From: Shewanella vesiculosa
Lineage (GTDB): Bacteria > Pseudomonadota > Gammaproteobacteria > Enterobacterales > Shewanellaceae
DNA: 64,000 bases
Assembly: GCF_021560015.1 (NCBI RefSeq)
Contig: NZ_CP073588.1
Coordinates: 4,706,001 to 4,770,000 of the forward strand
Direction of reading: 5' to 3'
Shown here: positions 52,040 to 61,833 of the stretch, piece after piece
How the letters are laid out: the number at the start of each line of letters is the position of its first letter
How positions within the stretch are numbered: the first letter of the stretch is position 1
The notes under the pieces: generated by a model
Seen by the model: only the letters and a program-made list of their open reading frames with translations
The model's database searches: none
What the model was told of the DNA's origin: nothing
Made by a program: the position numbers and the translations under genes

Positions 52040-52893
52040 TTATACGGCGAAAGGATATTTAATCGCGTCGTGATGCTGATAATCTTCTACACTAAAATCA
52101 TCCAAGGTCACCCAAGTTTCAATGTCTTTTAAGGTTTTAATCTGTGGATTAATGATTAATTTAGGTGAGGCAAAAGGCTCACGCTTTAGCTGAATATCGC
52201 GCATGGGTTCAAGCTGATCTTCGTAAATATGAGCGTTGACAATTTTATGGTACGCCTTACCGGGTTTGTGGCCCGTTATTTGTGCCATTAATGCCAGCAA
52301 TACGTAAACCTGTACCATATTGAAGTTCAATCCTAATGGAACATCACAACTTCTTTGGGTACTATTGAGATACAAGGTATCACCAAGTAATGAAAAGTGA
52401 TGCTCGTACATACATGGACGTAAGCAACCTAAGTCAAATGCGCCTGGATGATAGAAGGTTAAAATCTCACCGCGATTATCGATACCGTTAGTTAAGTCAT
52501 CAACAATTTGTTGCAGTAAATCGACTTGGCCACCACCTGCTTTTGGAAAAGCACGCGCCCCAAGGCTCCATAAATCAGCCCCATATCGTCGTGACCTTTA
52601 CGGTTTGGGTTATCTAACCAAGCTTGGTTTTCATTGGCATTGGCATCCCATGTTTTGGTGCCTAATGATCTAAAATCAGCAGCATTTTGATAACCGCGTA
52701 AATAGCCAAGGATTTCTGCAATGGCTGATTTCCAGAAACTTTTACGTGTAGTCACTAATGGAAATTGATTATTTGCAACGTCATAAACAAGATCGGCATT
52801 AATGACGGTGAGGCATTTTTTGTTAGTGCGAGCATTATTGACCCATTCGCCTTCATCGACAATACGCTGGCACAAATCTAGATATTGTTTCAT
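52040..52893 (-). pseudogene. thyA: Thymidylate synthase, frameshifted
   Basis: Makes dTMP from dUMP with methylene-tetrahydrofolate. From ATG 52893 the frame gives the 283-residue Vibrio-type ThyA N-terminus ([48 protein letters not shown]), then leaves frame near 52553-52560. The rest lies in another frame: [20 protein letters not shown] and [18 protein letters not shown], with the catalytic Cys in LRPC. Removing two bases in the CGCG stretch gives exactly 283 residues, the family length. Because thyA is needed unless thymine is supplied, sequencing error is quite likely. Unlike E. coli, lgt is not next to it and it faces ptsP. Confidence 0.85.
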
Positions 52894-53138
52894 CTGTTTA
52901 ATCCTTTTTCCTTTTCGAGATTATACCCAAACCAAGGTTAATTAACACGTTCTAATCTGTAGAAAAAGACCCAATCTACGCTATGCTTCACAGTGTCAGC
53001 ATAACTCGAATAAAGTATAAAGCAGACTTGTTACCGCTTGATACCTCGGAAATACCGAGTTAATATCAAGAAACAAGCGATTATTATAGTTTCAATGATT
53101 CAGATAGACTTATCTTATTGTTTTTTTTGGAGTGTTAT

Positions 53139-54314
53139 ATGGAACGTGCAATTAAAAACTTTTTAAGCCAAGAGTCTGCCGGTGGGATTTTATTGATGAT
53201 CGCCGTGGCTTTGGCGATGATTCTTGCCAATTCACCATTAGCTGGGATATATCAAGATTTCTTAGCCACTGAAGTCCAGTTTCGGGTAGGTGATCTTGAT
53301 ATCGATAAGCCACTTTTATTGTGGATTAATGATGGTTTGATGGCATTGTTCTTTTTATTAATCGGCTTAGAAGTGAAGCGTGAATTACTGGAAGGAGCAT
53401 TGTCTAGTGTCGCAAAAGCATCCTTACCCAGCTTTGCTGCTATCGGTGGCATGGTTTTTCCTGCGTTATTTTACTTAGCATTTAACTACTCTAACCCTGA
53501 AACTCAGGTTGGCTGGGCCATCCCTGCGGCAACTGACATTGCCTTTGCGCTAGGTATTATGGCACTACTGGGTAGTCGTGTTCCGGTGGCCTTAAAGGTA
53601 TTTTTGCTGGCGTTAGCGATTATTGATGATCTTGGCGTGATTGTGATTATTGCGCTGTTCTACAGTACCGATTTATCAATGCTTAGTTTAGTGATTGCGG
53701 CGATATCAATCGTGCTAATGGTCGCGTTGAATAGAAAAGGGGTCAGTTCGATTCTACCTTATGGATTACTGGGCTTTATTTTGTGGGTTGCGGTATTGAA
53801 ATCTGGCGTGCATGCGACTTTGGCCGGTGTGATTATCGCATTTTGTATCCCTTTACGTGCTAAAGATGGCTCTTCACCGTCGGAGCATTTGGAGCACAAG
53901 TTACACCCATGGAGCACCTTTATGATTCTGCCGGTGTTTGCTTTTGCTAATGCTGGTTTATCATTAACCAATATGTCATTGGATACATTTGCTGAACCTA
54001 TCACCCTAGGTATCATCATGGGTCTGTTGTTAGGTAAGCCTATTGGAGTGCTGCTATTTAGTTATTTAGCAGTAAAACTTAAATTAGCTGAGTTACCACC
54101 GGGCATTGGCTGGAGGCATATCATCCCTGTTGCGGTTATGTGTGGTATTGGATTTACCATGTCGGTGTTTATTGCTTCACTAGCATTTGAGAATTCACCG
54201 GCTGCGTTTGGTGATTATGCAAGGCTCGGTATTTTAACTGGATCGTTATTTGCGGCTGTGATTGGTTATTTTTGGTTGGCCAAGGTACTGCCTAAAAATG
54301 GAGGGAAATCATGA
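53139..54314 (+). CDS. nhaA: Na+/H+ antiporter NhaA
   Basis: Main pH-regulated sodium/proton antiporter, 391 residues, about 12 membrane segments. The N-terminal motif [21 protein letters not shown], the ion-binding Asp pair in [10 protein letters not shown] (equivalent to Asp163/Asp164) and [20 protein letters not shown] are intact. I start at ATG 53139 ([11 protein letters not shown]) with GGAG upstream; the frame opens at 53118. The stop overlaps the next gene by 4 bases (ATGA). nhaR is 0.9 kb downstream. Confidence 0.96.
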   Translation: MERAIKNFLSQESAGGILLMIAVALAMILANSPLAGIYQDFLATEVQFRVGDLDIDKPLLLWINDGLMALFFLLIGLEVKRELLEGALSSVAKASLPSFAAIGGMVFPALFYLAFNYSNPETQVGWAIPAATDIAFALGIMALLGSRVPVALKVFLLALAIIDDLGVIVIIALFYSTDLSMLSLVIAAISIVLMVALNRKGVSSILPYGLLGFILWVAVLKSGVHATLAGVIIAFCIPLRAKDGSSPSEHLEHKLHPWSTFMILPVFAFANAGLSLTNMSLDTFAEPITLGIIMGLLLGKPIGVLLFSYLAVKLKLAELPPGIGWRHIIPVAVMCGIGFTMSVFIASLAFENSPAAFGDYARLGILTGSLFAAVIGYFWLAKVLPKNGGKS

Positions 54315-54697
54315 AATTCAATACATTAACCTTGGGAATACTCGTGAGCAGTTTAGCTATTCCTGTATCGGCGGAATCATTTAATGTTTGTCTGGAATCA
54401 TCTGACTCACCCACTTGCCAAAGTTATTTGGAAGGCGTGGTGGATGGAGCATTAATGTTTCAAGATGAACTGGCTAAGAAACGAATTGATCCTAATGATT
54501 ATGAATCAAGAGCATTGAAATACCGAGCGGGGAAACGTTATCAAACGGCGAATGTGAATTATTGCTCTAGCCACATAATCGTAAAATCTGAAGTTGTCTC
54601 AGCACTTACTGAGCAGGTGTCGTTAAACAATGTCAGTAACAGTGATGAGCTGGAATCAGTGATCACGAGTTTAATGGATTGTCGCCGCAGTCAGTAA
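54311..54697 (+). CDS. Secreted Rap1a/Tai-like small protein
   Basis: A 128-residue protein with a signal peptide ([15 protein letters not shown]). The mature part has four cysteines ([30 protein letters not shown] near the end) and the CxSYLxGVxDG pattern seen in Rap1a/Tai immunity proteins of type VI secretion. It is coupled to nhaA by a 4-base overlap, so it may instead be a periplasmic helper of unrelated role. No T6SS effector is adjacent. The resemblance is weak; treat the family as a suggestion. Confidence 0.6.
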   Translation: MKFNTLTLGILVSSLAIPVSAESFNVCLESSDSPTCQSYLEGVVDGALMFQDELAKKRIDPNDYESRALKYRAGKRYQTANVNYCSSHIIVKSEVVSALTEQVSLNNVSNSDELESVITSLMDCRRSQ

Positions 54698-55215
54698 TTT
54701 GGTCAATAGATTAACGCAGCCCTTGGGCTGCGTTTTTTATGCTTTATTTTTGGCTAATCATTCAGATGATTTATTCTAGTGGTTCAGGGACTGTTGATTT
54801 TTGATGATGAATGTTGCAACCGTTTGTTATGGCGGATTAGCTTTTTAGATCCTGTGTTTCTAAGATTTAGACTGCAGGGTTAAATCACCTGAATTTTGAA
54901 TGGCAAACCACGCAAAACAGCCCTTTGCCTTGCTCATTGCGTTGAATTAACGAGTAATAAATTTGTTATTGGAAGCATCAATTCGCTTGTAGGAAAACGA
55001 GTGACAAGTTTGATGGTAGCTAAGGCTATGATTTTTATTATTGTATTGTCATATCTTATGCTTAGTTTAAGTTAAATAAACCACTAACGCGTTTTCTCTA
55101 ACCCACGTTAACCACCTAAGATATACAGCCCAGCTACTATCAATTAATCAACAGCGCAGTTAAGTGTTTATTTGCTATAGTAGCTGTAGTGATTTTTGTA
55201 GGGTTAGCAATTGAT
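54698..55215. other. Spacer before nhaR
   Basis: About 520 bp. It starts with the terminator at 54715-54738 and otherwise holds AT-rich DNA with the nhaR promoter. I see no gene or repeat. Confidence 0.4.
54715..54738 (+). terminator. Terminator after nhaA operon
   Basis: CGCAGCCC-TT-GGGCTGCG followed by six T. A compact, strong intrinsic terminator. Confidence 0.9.
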
Positions 55216-56133
55216 ATGCAGCATTTAAATTATAATCATTTATATTATTTTTGGATGGTACAAAAGAAAGGCTCTGTAACCAAAGCCGCTCAAGTATTAT
55301 GTCTTGCACCTCAAACCATTACCGGGCAGATCCGTTCATTGGAGGAAAGGTTAAAGGGCGCTGTGTTTAAACGTGTAGGGCGCAATTTAGAGGCTACTGA
55401 GTTAGGAGAACTGGTCTTTCGTTATGCTGATAAGATGTTTAGTCTTAGCTATGAAATGCTTGATATCTTAAATTATCAAAAAGATGACTCCTTGTTGTTC
55501 GAGGTCGGTGTGGCGGATGCATTATCTAAAGCCCTCGTGAGCCGTGTGTTATTAACCGTTATTCCTGCCGATGGGTCTGTACATTTAGCCTGTTATGAGT
55601 CAACTCACGATAGCCTTATTGAACGTTTACGTGAGCATAAGCTGGATATCATTGTATCGGATTGTGCCGGAGGCTCGTTGAAGTATCCTGAGATTTTGTC
55701 GAAAAAGTTAGGCGAGTGTGGTGTGAGCTTTTTTTCTGCGGAGTCTATCTCTACGCCTTTTCCTGCTTGTCTTGAGCAGAGTAAATTATTAATCCCAGGT
55801 AAACGAACCTCATTAGGACAACAGTTACACGGTTGGTTTGCAGAAAAAAATCTTAATGTCAGTATTTTGGGAGAATTTGACGATGCCGAAATGATGAAAG
55901 CATTTGGTTACTTTAATCGCGGTATTTTTGTCGCACCGTCTATTTATCGTCATGATATACTGTCACAAGGTATGGTATTGCTTGGTGAAACAACTGACAT
56001 CAAAGAAGAATACCATGTGATGTTCGCTGAGCGAATGATCCAACATCCCGCGGTAAAATCATTATTAGCAACGGATTTTGGAGAATTATTTGCTGGACGA
56101 GATAAACAAGTACAAGATTTGAGAACCGTATAA
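55216..56133 (+). CDS. nhaR: LysR-type transcriptional activator NhaR
   Basis: Sodium-responsive LysR regulator of nhaA, 305 residues. NYNHLYYFWMVQKKGSV at the N-terminus, the helix-turn-helix TKAAQVLCLAPQTITGQIRSLE, VGVADALSK and EFDDAEMMKAFGYF match E. coli NhaR. ATG 55216 aligns with that start. In E. coli nhaR is directly downstream of nhaA; here a small gene and a 518-bp spacer with a terminator separate them, so it has its own promoter. Confidence 0.95.
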   Translation: MQHLNYNHLYYFWMVQKKGSVTKAAQVLCLAPQTITGQIRSLEERLKGAVFKRVGRNLEATELGELVFRYADKMFSLSYEMLDILNYQKDDSLLFEVGVADALSKALVSRVLLTVIPADGSVHLACYESTHDSLIERLREHKLDIIVSDCAGGSLKYPEILSKKLGECGVSFFSAESISTPFPACLEQSKLLIPGKRTSLGQQLHGWFAEKNLNVSILGEFDDAEMMKAFGYFNRGIFVAPSIYRHDILSQGMVLLGETTDIKEEYHVMFAERMIQHPAVKSLLATDFGELFAGRDKQVQDLRTV

Positions 56134-56164
56134 GCTAACTTGTGATACAGACATCAGGAGATTT

Positions 56165-56416
56165 GTGTTGGAATTAATGAATATAGCTCGTGTCCGCTGG
56201 GCATGTCGTCGCGGAATGTTAGAATTAGATATCTTGTTTCAACCTTTTGTCGAAACTCAATATGAAGCAATGACCGATGATGATAAAAATACCTTTATTC
56301 GTCTATTAGAGTGTGAAGACCCAGAGTTATTTGCTTGGTTTATGGGGCATGAACAATGCCAAGATCCATTGTTAGCCGATATGATAATAAAAGTCCGTGG
56401 AAGACCAGCACCTTAA
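56165..56416 (+). CDS. sdhE: FAD assembly factor SdhE
   Basis: Small flavinylation factor that promotes covalent FAD attachment to succinate dehydrogenase and fumarate reductase. The 83-residue protein has the required RGxxE motif (RRGMLELD) and the IRLLECEDPELFAWFMGH segment. The start is GTG 56165 or TTG 56168, both close to the AGGAG at 56156-56160. It overlaps the ygfX-like gene by about 20 bases. In E. coli the pair sdhE-ygfX (formerly ygfY-ygfX) has the same layout. Confidence 0.92.
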   Translation: MLELMNIARVRWACRRGMLELDILFQPFVETQYEAMTDDDKNTFIRLLECEDPELFAWFMGHEQCQDPLLADMIIKVRGRPAP

Positions 56417-56873
56417 TTCAATAGCCGTTTCGTCGTCTAATACTAGCACTCATATGCAGCAATTTGCGTTGAGTGCTTCGTTTTTACAGCGTGGTGGGTT
56501 AACAGTATTTTTTGCCGTTATTTTAAGTAGCTTTTTGGCTTGGCCCAGTTATCCCTCCCTGATATACCACATTATCCAAACATTACTTTTTATTGTAGTA
56601 ATGCTTATTTTTGTTTTTGAATGGCGCAGATTGTCTCATTGGCGTTGTTTATTTTCTTTGGGAAATAAGAGGGCTGGTACTCTATTATATGGTACTGGTG
56701 TACAAGCGAGTAATATCAGCCTAAGCAAAAAAGCGTTCATTTGCCCACTAGTGTGCATTATTTTTTTACAGGTGAGTAAATCTGGAGAGCAGCGGTTATT
56801 ACTGGTGTGGAGTGATATGTTAGACGACACAGCGTATCGTGATCTGTGCCGTCTATTATTGAGCCATCAATGA
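56397..56873 (+). CDS. ygfX: YgfX-family membrane protein
   Basis: A membrane protein of up to 158 residues with two hydrophobic segments (LTVFFAVILSSFLAW and IIQTLLFIVVMLIFVF) and a cytoplasmic tail ending LLLVWSDMLDDTAYRDLCRLLL, which matches YgfX. YgfX was described as the toxin-like partner of SdhE (CptA/CptB) and as affecting division; that toxin role is disputed. The start is uncertain: GTG 56397 overlaps sdhE, ATG 56454 gives a protein more like E. coli YgfX. It converges with nadB after 31 bp. Confidence 0.8.
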   Translation: MEDQHLNSIAVSSSNTSTHMQQFALSASFLQRGGLTVFFAVILSSFLAWPSYPSLIYHIIQTLLFIVVMLIFVFEWRRLSHWRCLFSLGNKRAGTLLYGTGVQASNISLSKKAFICPLVCIIFLQVSKSGEQRLLLVWSDMLDDTAYRDLCRLLLSHQ

Positions 56874-56904
56874 GCTTATTTAAGCGTAAATCGTCCGATA
56901 ATGA

Positions 56905-58521
56905 TTAACGATTAGGTTGTAAGATAGTCGGTTTAGGATTGTCGACTTGTTCAGGATAATCAATATTATAGTGAAGTCCTCGACTCTCTTTTCGCTCCAT
57001 CGCACATCGAATAATCAACTCTGCAACCTGGACTAAGTTACGCAACTCTAACAAATTGTTGCTGACACGGAAATTTGAATAATACTCTTCAATTTCTTGT
57101 TGCAGCATTAAACATCTTCTGAGCGCTCGCTCCAATCGTTTATCAGTTCTCACAATACCGACGTAATCCCACATAAATAACCGCAGTTCGTGCCAGTTGT
57201 GGGCAATGACCACTTCTTCATCTGAGTTACTGACTTGACTTTCATCCCACACAGGCAATGGACAAGGCATTGGGATTTTATGTAACAGTCCCTCTATATC
57301 CTGTGATGCTGCCCGTGCAAAGACTAAACACTCGAGTAACGAATTACTCGCCAATCGGTTAGCGCCGTGTAAGCCTGTGTAAGCCACTTCGCCAATAGCA
57401 TATAAGCCATTAATGTCAGTTTGACCATGAAGATCAGTCATCACACCACCGCAGGTATAATGTGCTGCAGGCACAGCAGGGATCGGATCTTGAGTAATAT
57501 CAATACCTAATTCTAGGCAACGTTGATAAATGGTGGGGAAATGCTTAATGATAAAATCAGCAGGTTTATGGCTGATGTCTAGATAAACACAGTCTGCGCC
57601 TAAGCGTTTCATTTCATAATCGATTGCGCGGGCGACAATATCACGAGGGGCAAGCTCTCCGCGTTCATCGAAGTCAGGCATAAAGCGGCTACCGTCTGGG
57701 CGGCGTAAATATGCCCCTTCACCACGTAATGCTTCGGTTAATAAGAAATTTCGTGCGTTAGGGTGAAATAAACACGTTGGGTGAAATTGATTAAATTCCA
57801 TGTTTGCGATGCGGCAACCCGCACGCCAAGCCATAGCAATACCATCGCCACTGGCAATATCAGGGTTGGAAGTGTATTGATAAACTTTAGAACTGCCGCC
57901 GGTTGCTAAGGCCACAAATTTTGCCTTAACGGTTTCAACATGCTCCTCATCTCGATTCCACACATAAGCGCCAAGTACACGGTTACCCGGTCGATGTAAT
58001 TTACGAGTGGTGATTAAGTCGATCGCATTGTAACGTTCTAATACTTGTATGTTTGGGTGAGCGATGGCTCGTTCTTGTAATGTGGTTTGTACTGCTTTAC
58101 CGGTTGCATCAGCTGAGTGTAGAATTCGTCTATGGCTATGCCCGCCCTCACGGGTAAGGTGATAAGGTGCCGCGCTATTATCGACTCCTGCTAAAGTTTC
58201 TTCTTTATCAAATGCCACCCCACAATTTATTAACCATTGCATTGCGCTTTTGGCGTTTTCTGCGGTGTATGTCACAACCGATTTATCGCATAATCCGGCA
58301 CCAGCGATTAACGTATCGTTGACATGTGACTCAATTGTGTCGCCTTCATCAAAAACGGAGGCTATTCCACCTTGAGCATATAGCGTGGACCCTTCTGATA
58401 ACGGGCCTTTAGAAAGAAGAATTACTTTTGATTTTTCAGCAAGATGTAGTGCTAAAGTTAGTCCAGCAGCTCCGCTGCCGATGATCAAAATGTCACATTG
58501 GTGTTCAACTGCTTGTTTCAT
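56905..58521 (-). CDS. nadB: L-aspartate oxidase
   Basis: Flavoenzyme that oxidises L-aspartate to iminoaspartate, first step of de novo NAD synthesis, 538 residues. The FAD motif [25 protein letters not shown] segment ([15 protein letters not shown]), [11 protein letters not shown] and [20 protein letters not shown] block ([16 protein letters not shown]) are all there. It is divergent from rpoE. nadA is not nearby. Confidence 0.97.
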   Translation of the reverse strand: MKQAVEHQCDILIIGSGAAGLTLALHLAEKSKVILLSKGPLSEGSTLYAQGGIASVFDEGDTIESHVNDTLIAGAGLCDKSVVTYTAENAKSAMQWLINCGVAFDKEETLAGVDNSAAPYHLTREGGHSHRRILHSADATGKAVQTTLQERAIAHPNIQVLERYNAIDLITTRKLHRPGNRVLGAYVWNRDEEHVETVKAKFVALATGGSSKVYQYTSNPDIASGDGIAMAWRAGCRIANMEFNQFHPTCLFHPNARNFLLTEALRGEGAYLRRPDGSRFMPDFDERGELAPRDIVARAIDYEMKRLGADCVYLDISHKPADFIIKHFPTIYQRCLELGIDITQDPIPAVPAAHYTCGGVMTDLHGQTDINGLYAIGEVAYTGLHGANRLASNSLLECLVFARAASQDIEGLLHKIPMPCPLPVWDESQVSNSDEEVVIAHNWHELRLFMWDYVGIVRTDKRLERALRRCLMLQQEIEEYYSNFRVSNNLLELRNLVQVAELIIRCAMERKESRGLHYNIDYPEQVDNPKPTILQPNR

Positions 58522-58664
58522 CAGGTATCATGGTGTGGCTTAGTGGTTTTATTATAGTAAATCAAATAACCTAAGTAGGGTACTTTTACAGCGGGTTTTA
58601 TTGTGATTTTGCTTAGATATTTTATTGATAAGTGAAATAAATTAACTTTTTTTAATTCAAAATC

Positions 58665-58691
58665 GAACTTTCTTCATATTGGTAGGTCTAC
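58665..58691 (+). promoter_or_regulatory. Sigma-E-type promoter of the rpoE operon
   Basis: GAACTT at 58665-58670, 16-base spacer, TCTAC at 58687-58691, resembling the E. coli RpoE consensus (GGAACTT-N16-TCTGA). It lies 64 bp upstream of the rpoE ATG, where autoregulation is expected. Confidence 0.55.
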
Positions 58692-58754
58692 TTATATGAA
58701 CAGGATTCGAGCGACTGAGAAATCAGTATTACAGATTAGGAGTAGTCGGCTCGG

Positions 58755-59333
58755 ATGAGTGGACAATATAGTGATCAACAATTAGTTGAACGAGTACAGC
58801 AAGGCGATAAAAACGCATTTAACCTGTTAGTGCTAAAGTATCAAAATAAAGTGATGAGTTTGATTTCCAGGTATGTTCGCAATCAAGCGGACGTGGCGGA
58901 TGTGACACAAGAAGCCTTTATTAAAGCTTACAGAGCCTTAGCAAACTTTCGTGGTGAAAGTGCATTTTATACTTGGTTGTACCGTATTGCGGTAAACACC
59001 GCAAAAAACCATCTTACATCGCAAGGGCGCAGAGCACCTGCAAACGATGTTGATATAGAAGATGCAGAATATTATGAAGGCAGTGATGCACTAAAAGAGT
59101 TTGCATCACCAGAGCAATTATTAATGAAAGATCAAATGAGTAAAGTGATCTTTAACACGCTCGACACTCTGCCTGAAGAATTAAAAATGGCCATATCGCT
59201 CAGAGAGCTAGACGGCATGAGTTATGAAGATATTGCCAATATAATGGATTGCCCAGTAGGCACAGTCAGATCGCGTATCTTTCGTGCTCGAGAAGCAATC
59301 GACAAACAGCTCCAGCCTTTGCTGGAAAAGTAA
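58755..59333 (+). CDS. rpoE: RNA polymerase sigma factor RpoE (sigma-E)
   Basis: ECF sigma factor for envelope stress, 192 residues. Region 2 (NAFNLLVLKYQNKVMSLISRYV and DVTQEAFIKAYRAL) and region 4 (LPEELKMAISLRELDGMSYE, DIANIMDCPVGTVRSRIFRARE) match E. coli RpoE closely. It drives outer-membrane-protein stress genes when RseA is cleaved. It heads the rpoE-rseA-rseB-rseC operon. Confidence 0.98.
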   Translation: MSGQYSDQQLVERVQQGDKNAFNLLVLKYQNKVMSLISRYVRNQADVADVTQEAFIKAYRALANFRGESAFYTWLYRIAVNTAKNHLTSQGRRAPANDVDIEDAEYYEGSDALKEFASPEQLLMKDQMSKVIFNTLDTLPEELKMAISLRELDGMSYEDIANIMDCPVGTVRSRIFRAREAIDKQLQPLLEK

Positions 59334-59359
59334 CAGCCTTAACCTTAGATAGGTGAATA

Positions 59360-59959
59360 ATGCTTAAATCAAGTCAAGAATGGGTATCTGCAGCAGTTGA
59401 TGGTGAAGTCGATGATAAAACATTGGCACAGCTTTCTGCTGATGTTGATTCACATGATGAATGGCAACGCTATCATATGATAGGCGATGCAATGCGCGGC
59501 GAACTGCCTGCGACCATTGACTTAGACCTTTTTGCCAGCATCACTGCAGCGATTGAGCTTGAGCCAACAATTATCGCGCCTCAAGCCAAATCAACTGAAG
59601 TTGACCAACAGCGAACTACTGCTTCCAATGTAGTGCCATTTTTCAAGCAGTTTGGCCAATATGCTATTGCTGCAACTGTCGCTATGGTGGCGATTGTTGG
59701 TGTGCAAAATTATAACCAAAGCAATGATGCAGAATCGCCATTACCAGTGTTAATGACACGTCCTTTAGTGGGTAGTGTATCTCCGGTAAGTTATCAGACT
59801 GGTGCGGCACAAAATCAGCAAAGCTATTCCAACGAGCAAGTGATTGAACAGCGTCGCCGGATTAATGCTTATATTCAAGATCACATGTTGCAACAACGCT
59901 TAAATCCAGGTGTTGCTGTTGATAACAATAGCGTGCAAGATGCTACGGTAAATCCATAA
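59360..59959 (+). CDS. rseA: Anti-sigma-E factor RseA
   Basis: Inner-membrane protein that holds RpoE in check, 199 residues. The N-terminal RseA domain (WVSAAVDGEVDDKTLAQLSAD, WQRYHMIGDAMRGELP) binds sigma. One membrane segment lies at about 104-120 (YAIAATVAMVAIVGV), followed by a periplasmic tail with the RseB-binding region. Regulated proteolysis by DegS and RseP releases RpoE. Confidence 0.95.
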   Translation: MLKSSQEWVSAAVDGEVDDKTLAQLSADVDSHDEWQRYHMIGDAMRGELPATIDLDLFASITAAIELEPTIIAPQAKSTEVDQQRTTASNVVPFFKQFGQYAIAATVAMVAIVGVQNYNQSNDAESPLPVLMTRPLVGSVSPVSYQTGAAQNQQSYSNEQVIEQRRRINAYIQDHMLQQRLNPGVAVDNNSVQDATVNP

Positions 59960-60007
59960 TAAATTGGAATAAACCTTATCTTACGTCTTACTTTGTTAGG
60001 AGTTAGC

Positions 60008-60940
60008 TTGCGCCTTATCCTGCTAGCACTATTAGCGTTAACCTTTCCAACACACGCTGAAGAAGATTTATCTGCTAAAGCTTGGCTTAATAACATGAGC
60101 CAAGCGATGCACGATAAACAATATAAAACCTCAATTATTCAGCTACAAGCTGACCATATTCGTCCGCTCGTCTACATTCATGGCATTGTCGACAACAAAG
60201 AAGTTGCTTTACTTGAGTACCTCAATGGCTCACCTAAAAATGCTGTACGAGTTGATAATCGAGTTACGTTTATAGAACATGACCAGCCGGCTTACAGTGT
60301 TTTGGCTCCTCGCATACAGGGTATTTGGCCTGCGGCGTTGGCGGGAGATTTAAATCAACTCGAAAAAGGCTATCAATTCGTTATTGGCGGTCGCGCTCGT
60401 ATAGCTGGACGTCCAGGGCAGATGATCCGTTTATTGGCTAATGACGATAACCGTTATGATGCGCAAGTGTGGATCGATATGGATACCTACCTGCCATTAC
60501 GTTTTGATACCCTAAATAAAGACAAACAATTGCTTGAACAAACCATGGTTATTGAACTTATTGAGTTAACTGAACCAGCAAATATTTTAATTGAAGCCGC
60601 CAAGCAAGAGTGGCCAGCAGTGATGAATCAAGCTGAACGCACTGATGGCAAAAATTGGCAATTTACTTGGTTACCTGAAGGTTTTGACGTGGTTGTTCGC
60701 GATCATCATCGTTTAATTGGTATTCATGAACCTGTTGAATATATTGCATTAACTGATGGTTTAGCTAATATTTCAGTGTATGTTGCCCGTGCAGGAGAAA
60801 ACCCTATGCCTAATGAATTACTTATTCGTAATGGCTTATCAATGGTAGTGGTAAAAGTAGGTACTCTTGAGGTCGTGGCTATTGGTAAGGTGCCTTCAGA
60901 AACCTTAGATAAAATTGCTAATAGTTTAGTATTAAAGTAA
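60008..60940 (+). CDS. rseB: Sigma-E regulatory protein RseB
   Basis: Periplasmic lipid/OMP-sensing partner of RseA, about 310 residues. A signal peptide (LILLALLALTFPTHA) precedes the MucB/RseB N-domain (AWLNNMSQAMHDKQYKTSII, VALLEYLNGSPKNAVR) and the C-domain (WQFTWLPEGFDVVVRDHH). I choose TTG 60008, with AGGAG 5 bases upstream; the frame opens at TTG 59993. It follows rseA by about 48 bp. Confidence 0.93.
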   Translation: MRLILLALLALTFPTHAEEDLSAKAWLNNMSQAMHDKQYKTSIIQLQADHIRPLVYIHGIVDNKEVALLEYLNGSPKNAVRVDNRVTFIEHDQPAYSVLAPRIQGIWPAALAGDLNQLEKGYQFVIGGRARIAGRPGQMIRLLANDDNRYDAQVWIDMDTYLPLRFDTLNKDKQLLEQTMVIELIELTEPANILIEAAKQEWPAVMNQAERTDGKNWQFTWLPEGFDVVVRDHHRLIGIHEPVEYIALTDGLANISVYVARAGENPMPNELLIRNGLSMVVVKVGTLEVVAIGKVPSETLDKIANSLVLK

Positions 60941-60960
60941 CCCTTGTGCTTTATTGAACC

Positions 60961-60997
60961 ATAAGCCGTGACAAGAGCCTCTTGTATCACGGCTTAT
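60961..60997 (+). terminator. Hairpin between rseB and rseC
   Basis: Imperfect inverted repeat, arms ATAAGCCGTG-ACAAGA and TCTTGTATCACGGCTTAT with a 2-base bulge. It lacks a clear T-run, so it may attenuate or stabilise transcript ends between rseB and rseC rather than fully terminate. Confidence 0.5.
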
Positions 60998-61112
60998 GTG
61001 TTTTCAGGGCCAGCAGAGCGTTATCAATGATATAGCTTAGTGATAAACTTGCTTAGTCATTGCGCCGCATTATGCTAAAATTACTCCATTATTTATCGGT
61101 TGAGTGTGTAAA

Positions 61113-61619
61113 ATGACGAGTAAAATATCCGAATCAACGGCACCGACTATGATGGAAGAAATTGCCCGAGTGGTTGATTATCAACAAGGTTGGGCAACAG
61201 TTGAAGTTGAGTTGAAAAGCGCCTGTAATCATTGCGCTAGCAGTGAGAATTGTGGCACATCAACCATTGCAAAAGCTTTTTCTGTTCAAACGCAACGTTT
61301 TTCATTGCCAAGTGATAAACCTTGCCATAAGGGTGATTTACTTAAAATAGGCTTACCTGAAAGCGTTATCATTAAAGCGGCTGCATTAGTGTATTTATTG
61401 CCGTTACTAGGATTGTTTCTATCTGCATTAGTGGGGCAAATGTTAGCCGCCGGCCTAGGATTGAGTACTAATGGTTTTGCTATGGTTTTTGGTGCATTAG
61501 GCGCATTGGTTGCTTGGTTTATTGGTAAACACTTCGCCGCGCAACTTGAAGCACAAGCTACACCCGTTATCATTGCCTATTTGGGGCAAGAAGTGGGCAT
61601 TATTAGTGCGAGCCACTAG
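61113..61619 (+). CDS. rseC: RseC/MucC-family regulator
   Basis: Inner-membrane protein of about 168 residues. It has the Cys-rich cytoplasmic motif ACNHCASSENCGTS near residue 40 and two membrane segments (ALVYLLPLLGLFLSALVGQM and FAMVFGALGALVAWFIG). RseC is a minor modulator of sigma-E and, in other bacteria, of SoxR reduction. ATG 61113 is chosen; the frame opens 9 bases earlier. It is 170 bp after rseB, beyond a hairpin. Confidence 0.9.
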   Translation: MTSKISESTAPTMMEEIARVVDYQQGWATVEVELKSACNHCASSENCGTSTIAKAFSVQTQRFSLPSDKPCHKGDLLKIGLPESVIIKAAALVYLLPLLGLFLSALVGQMLAAGLGLSTNGFAMVFGALGALVAWFIGKHFAAQLEAQATPVIIAYLGQEVGIISASH

Positions 61620-61833
61620 TTATTATTAAGGATAACTTATTAGCCTGTGGTGCATCTTGTACTGCCTGATTGAGTCCGTAAACTCATTAGCCAATGCTTG
61701 AAAACAGCATCTTATGGCCAACAATTACACCAAAATAGATACTATTGTTTAATCTGATTGGTATTAACCCCCTAATCAGGTACAATTTGCCACCTCGATT
61801 TTCATCATATTTAGTAGTAGTCATTGCAGCATA

